Below, piece by piece: positions 5,755-8,184 of a stretch of DNA of 8,184 bases; position 1 is the first letter of the stretch; the number at the start of each line of letters is the position of its first letter. This DNA comes from Flavobacteriaceae bacterium (lineage in GTDB: Bacteria; Bacteroidota; Bacteroidia; Flavobacteriales; Flavobacteriaceae): assembly GCA_030834365.1 (NCBI GenBank), contig JAURFJ010000052.1, positions 1-8,184 on the forward strand, in the 5' to 3' direction. The position numbers were made by a program, and so were the translations under genes. The notes under the pieces are model-generated. The model had not been told where the DNA came from. It did no database searches and saw nothing but the letters and a program-made list of their open reading frames with translations.

Positions 5755-7257
5755 TTAGCTTAGGATATCGTGAACCACATGGCCTTCGACATCGGTAAGC
5801 CTAAATCTGCGTCCTTGATACTTGTAGGTGAACTTTTCGTGGTCAATTCCAAGTAGGTGCAGCATGGTTGCTTGAAAATCGTGAACGTGTACGGGGTTTT
5901 CGACGATGTTGTAGCCAAAGTCATCGGTTTTTCCATAAAGGCCTGGCTTGATTCCCCCGCCGGCTAGGTAAATACTGAAGCAGCGCGGATGGTGATCGCG
6001 TCCGTAATTGTCAGCGGTCAAGGTTCCTTGAGAGTAATTGGTGCGGCCAAATTCTCCACCCCATACCACTAGGGTGTCTTCTAGTAGTCCGCGTTGTTTT
6101 AAATCCATAATCAGCGCCGCAGAGGCCTGGTCTACATCTTTGGCTTGACGAGCAATGGCCGAGGGTAAACTGTCGTGTTGATCCCAGCCCATGTGGTAGA
6201 GTTGAATGAAGCGCACATCTTTCTCAGCCAAACGTCGCGCCAAAAGGCAGTTGGCGGCGAAGGTTCCGGGAATTTTGGCGTCTGCCCCGTACATTTTATA
6301 GATATAGTCAGGCTCATTCGAGGTGTCCATCACTTCGGGTACCGAGGTCTGCATTTTATAGGCCATTTCGTACTGGGCAATACGGCTTTGAATCTCGGGG
6401 TCTCCGAAGTCGTTATAGGCCGATTCGTTTAGGGCTGCAATGTGATCGAGCATGTTGCGTTTGACACTCTTGGTCATGCCTTCGGGATCATTCAAGTAAA
6501 GCACAGGATCTTTGGCTGCTCTAAATTGAACGCCTTGATGCAGTGAATGCAAGAAGCCATTGCCCCAGAGCCTTGTATACAGTGGTTGCGAAAGCGGTCG
6601 ACCGGTTCCACGCGAGAGCATCACCGTGAAAGCAGGTAGGTTTTCGTTTTCACTGCCAAGCCCATAAGATAGCCACGAGCCAATGCTTGGTCTTCCGGGT
6701 TGCTGAGAGCCGGTTTGAAAAAAGGTAACTGCAGGGTCATGATTAATCGCCTCGGTGTGCATCGAATTGATCACACAAATATCGTCGGCAACCTTGGCGG
6801 TGTAGGGCAAGATGTCGCTGATCCAGGCCGGATTGTTTCCGTATTGTTTAAACCCAAACTGCGAGCCCACTAGCGGAAACGCATCTTGGCCAGAGGTCAT
6901 ACCCGTAAGTCGCTGCCCTTTTCGTATCGATTCAGGCAGGTCTTCTCCGCGTCGCTGATTGAGTAGCGGCTTATAGTCAAATAGTTCGAGTTGTGAAGGG
7001 CCTCCACTTTGAAAAAGGTAGATCACGCGTTTCACTTTAGCCGGATGATGCAGGCCGTCAAGAATACCCTTCACCGTGGCCGACGATGAAGAGCCTACAG
7101 AAGCTTTTGCAGAAGCTAATGGATTGCTAAAATCAATGAACGAGCTACCTAGTAGTGAAGCTAAGCCCACGCCTCCAATGCCCATAGCTGACTTTCCTAA
7201 AAAAGATCTGCGGTTGAGCAGCAAGGCCCGCTCGTCTATAATTTTCTTTTCGCTCAT
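5755..7257 (-). CDS. DUF1501 protein (alkaline phosphatase superfamily), Tat-exported
   Basis: A 500-residue full-length DUF1501 protein, a family placed in the alkaline-phosphatase/sulfatase fold superfamily but without an established reaction. The N-terminus carries a canonical twin-arginine signal (NRRSFLGK, residues 15-22) followed by a Gly/Ala/Leu-rich core (SAMGIGGVGLASLLG), so it should be folded, possibly with bound metal, before export. Family landmarks in order: FQSGGPSQLELFDYKP (82-97), INSMHTEAINHDPA (163-176), GRPSIGSWLSYGLGS (188-202), YHMGWDQHDSL (354-364), VWGGEFGRT (398-406), GRDHHP (419-424) and HVHDFQATMLHLLGID (457-472). The His/Asp clusters are consistent with metal binding by analogy with the superfamily. 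The ATG is 1 bp after the stop of the DUF1553 gene, the classic partner of this family in Planctomycetes, Verrucomicrobia and Bacteroidota. The family is often annotated as sulfatase; that is not supported here, since the CxPxR sulfatase motif is absent. Confidence 0.92.
   Translation of the reverse strand: MSEKKIIDERALLLNRRSFLGKSAMGIGGVGLASLLGSSFIDFSNPLASAKASVGSSSSATVKGILDGLHHPAKVKRVIYLFQSGGPSQLELFDYKPLLNQRRGEDLPESIRKGQRLTGMTSGQDAFPLVGSQFGFKQYGNNPAWISDILPYTAKVADDICVINSMHTEAINHDPAVTFFQTGSQQPGRPSIGSWLSYGLGSENENLPAFTVMLSRGTGRPLSQPLYTRLWGNGFLHSLHQGVQFRAAKDPVLYLNDPEGMTKSVKRNMLDHIAALNESAYNDFGDPEIQSRIAQYEMAYKMQTSVPEVMDTSNEPDYIYKMYGADAKIPGTFAANCLLARRLAEKDVRFIQLYHMGWDQHDSLPSAIARQAKDVDQASAALIMDLKQRGLLEDTLVVWGGEFGRTNYSQGTLTADNYGRDHHPRCFSIYLAGGGIKPGLYGKTDDFGYNIVENPVHVHDFQATMLHLLGIDHEKFTYKYQGRRFRLTDVEGHVVHDILS
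7102..7257 (-). other. Tat signal peptide of the DUF1501 protein
   Basis: Residues 1 to about 52 of the DUF1501 protein. They comprise a polar stretch of 14 residues, the twin-arginine motif NRRSFLGK (Arg16, Arg17), a moderately hydrophobic core, and an Ala-rich end (LASAKAS) with a plausible AxA-like cleavage site. The Tat route implies folding, and perhaps metal loading, in the cytoplasm. Confidence 0.85.
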
Positions 7258-7258
7258 G

Positions 7259-8184
7259 CTAGCTTCTAGTTATGGTTTGATCGAGGTTTAATAAGGTATG
7301 AGCCGTCAGGGCTAATGCGGTAAAGCCTGGGTTTTGCATCGCATTATCCATTTCGGCTTGACCAATTTTTAGATACGATTCGGTGTCGACCTCCTTACCC
7401 ATGACTTGGTCGAGCATTGATGTGTAAAGCGCCTCAAGTTGGGTGCGATTCGACTGATCGGGCAGGGCACCAGTAGTCGCGATGTACAGATACTCAAGCT
7501 GCTCTTCTAGGGTATGGTTCTTTTGAAGGCTTTGCTGCGCGAGCCCTCTTGCTGCTTCAATGATCTGCGGATCGTTCAATAACACAAGGGCTTGAAGAGG
7601 GGTGTTGGTTTGTGGTGTTTTGACCGTGCATAAATCTCTAGATGAGGCATCGAAACTCAGCATGCTTGGCGGAGGAACGGTTCGTTTCCAGAAAGTATAA
7701 AGGCTTTTGCGGTAGAGTTCTTCACCGGTTCCTTGTACATAGCGTGCGGTGCTACCCCCACCACCTCCAGTGGTTTCTTTCCAAAGCCCATCGGGTTGAT
7801 AGGGTTTTACACTAGGCCCTCCGACTTCTTTCACTAGTAATCCGCTCACTGCCAATGCTTGGTCGCGAATCACTTCGGCTGAAAGTCGTAATCGAGGGGC
7901 TCGAGACAACCACTTGTTATCAGGGTCAACCTCAAGTTTTTCAGGAGTGAGTTTACTCGACTGCTTATAGGTGTCTGAATGCACGATATGCGAAATCATG
8001 GCATTGAGATCCCAGCCCTGCTCTCTAAAGTTAATGGCTAAATAATCGAGTAGTTCAGGGTGCGTGGGCAGGCTTCCTTGATTGCCAAAATCATCGCTAG
8101 TGGCGACTAGACCCACCCCAAAAAATCGTTGCCATAGGCGATTCACGGCTACGCGGGCGGTAAGTGGATTTTTTTCATCAAAAA
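7259..8184 (-). CDS. PSD1/DUF1553 protein, C-terminal part (runs off right edge)
   Basis: The C-terminal 308 codons of a protein of the planctomycete-cytochrome/DUF1549/DUF1553 family; complete members are commonly about 800-1100 residues, with an N-terminal PSCyt1 heme domain that would lie beyond the edge. The frame stays open to the end of the window (…DEKNPLTARVAVNRLWQRFF), so the GTG at 8146 is an internal Val, not a start. DUF1553 hallmarks present are VNRLWQRFFGVGLVATSDDF, THPELLDYLA, AEVIRDQALAVSGLL, GGPSVKPYQPDGLW, RKSLYTFWKRTVPPPSM, SFDASSRDLCTVKTPQTN, TPLQALVLLNDPQ and the closing LALTAHTLLNLDQTITRS. The ending matches the usual family C-terminus, so it is not truncated downstream. 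A single base separates its TAG stop from the DUF1501 ATG, and the two families are near-constant neighbours. Probable periplasmic electron-transfer or structural partner of the DUF1501 protein; no reaction is established. Confidence 0.92.
   Translation of the reverse strand, partial: FDEKNPLTARVAVNRLWQRFFGVGLVATSDDFGNQGSLPTHPELLDYLAINFREQGWDLNAMISHIVHSDTYKQSSKLTPEKLEVDPDNKWLSRAPRLRLSAEVIRDQALAVSGLLVKEVGGPSVKPYQPDGLWKETTGGGGGSTARYVQGTGEELYRKSLYTFWKRTVPPPSMLSFDASSRDLCTVKTPQTNTPLQALVLLNDPQIIEAARGLAQQSLQKNHTLEEQLEYLYIATTGALPDQSNRTQLEALYTSMLDQVMGKEVDTESYLKIGQAEMDNAMQNPGFTALALTAHTLLNLDQTITRS

Noticed and set aside
5755..7257. Annotation of the DUF1501 protein as a sulfatase
   Set aside because: The formylglycine motif CxPxR of type I sulfatases is absent; only the broader alkaline-phosphatase superfamily is supported.
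8144..8146. GTG start for the DUF1553 protein
   Set aside because: Sequence upstream in the same frame encodes the conserved NPLTARVAVNRLW, so this Val is internal and the gene continues off the right edge.

Overview
The window is gene-dense DNA with about 46% G+C by eye. It most likely comes from a member of the Bacteroidota, perhaps a marine or aquatic Flavobacteriales/Cytophagales relative. The reasons are the absence of Shine-Dalgarno sequences before most starts, the protein families present (a long TspO-like membrane protein, a periplasmic M20 hydrolase, and DUF1501, DUF1553 and DUF2231-cytochrome proteins), and the style of the leader peptides. Planctomycetes and Verrucomicrobia also carry the DUF1501/DUF1553 families, so the assignment is an inference. 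No RNA genes, insertion sequences, CRISPR arrays or gene-free stretches over 300 bases were found; intergenic gaps are at most 24 bp.

Left part, plus strand (1-1895): a tryptophan-rich TspO-like integral membrane protein, cut by the left edge, overlaps by ATGA a secreted M20-family metallopeptidase. The peptidase reading frame is broken near position 1419. All the usual M20 catalytic motifs survive on either side of the break, so it is either a recent single-base loss or a sequencing error. The first 70 bases contain short repeats (ccgaagaatatc and variants) inside the truncated gene.

Right part, minus strand (8184 down to 1898): five co-directional genes with junctions of 1, 24, 18 and -1 bp form a probable operon. 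In transcription order they are: (1) the C-terminal part of a PSD1/DUF1553 protein that runs off the right edge; (2) a DUF1501 alkaline-phosphatase-superfamily protein with a clean twin-arginine leader; (3) a six-bladed NHL-type propeller resembling peptidylglycine alpha-amidating lyase; (4) a five-part membrane protein consisting of a four-helix DUF2231-like anchor, a planctomycete-type cytochrome c domain, leucine-rich repeats, a chitobiase C-terminal-like domain and a discoidin-like domain; (5) a small putative lipoprotein. All five products appear to act outside the cytoplasm. Together they look like a cell-envelope system that combines heme c electron transfer, an alkaline-phosphatase-fold protein and carbohydrate-binding-type modules. 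The DUF1501/DUF1553 pairing is well known but, to my knowledge, its substrate has not been established. The operon and the M20 gene converge with only 2 bp between their stop codons and no visible terminator.
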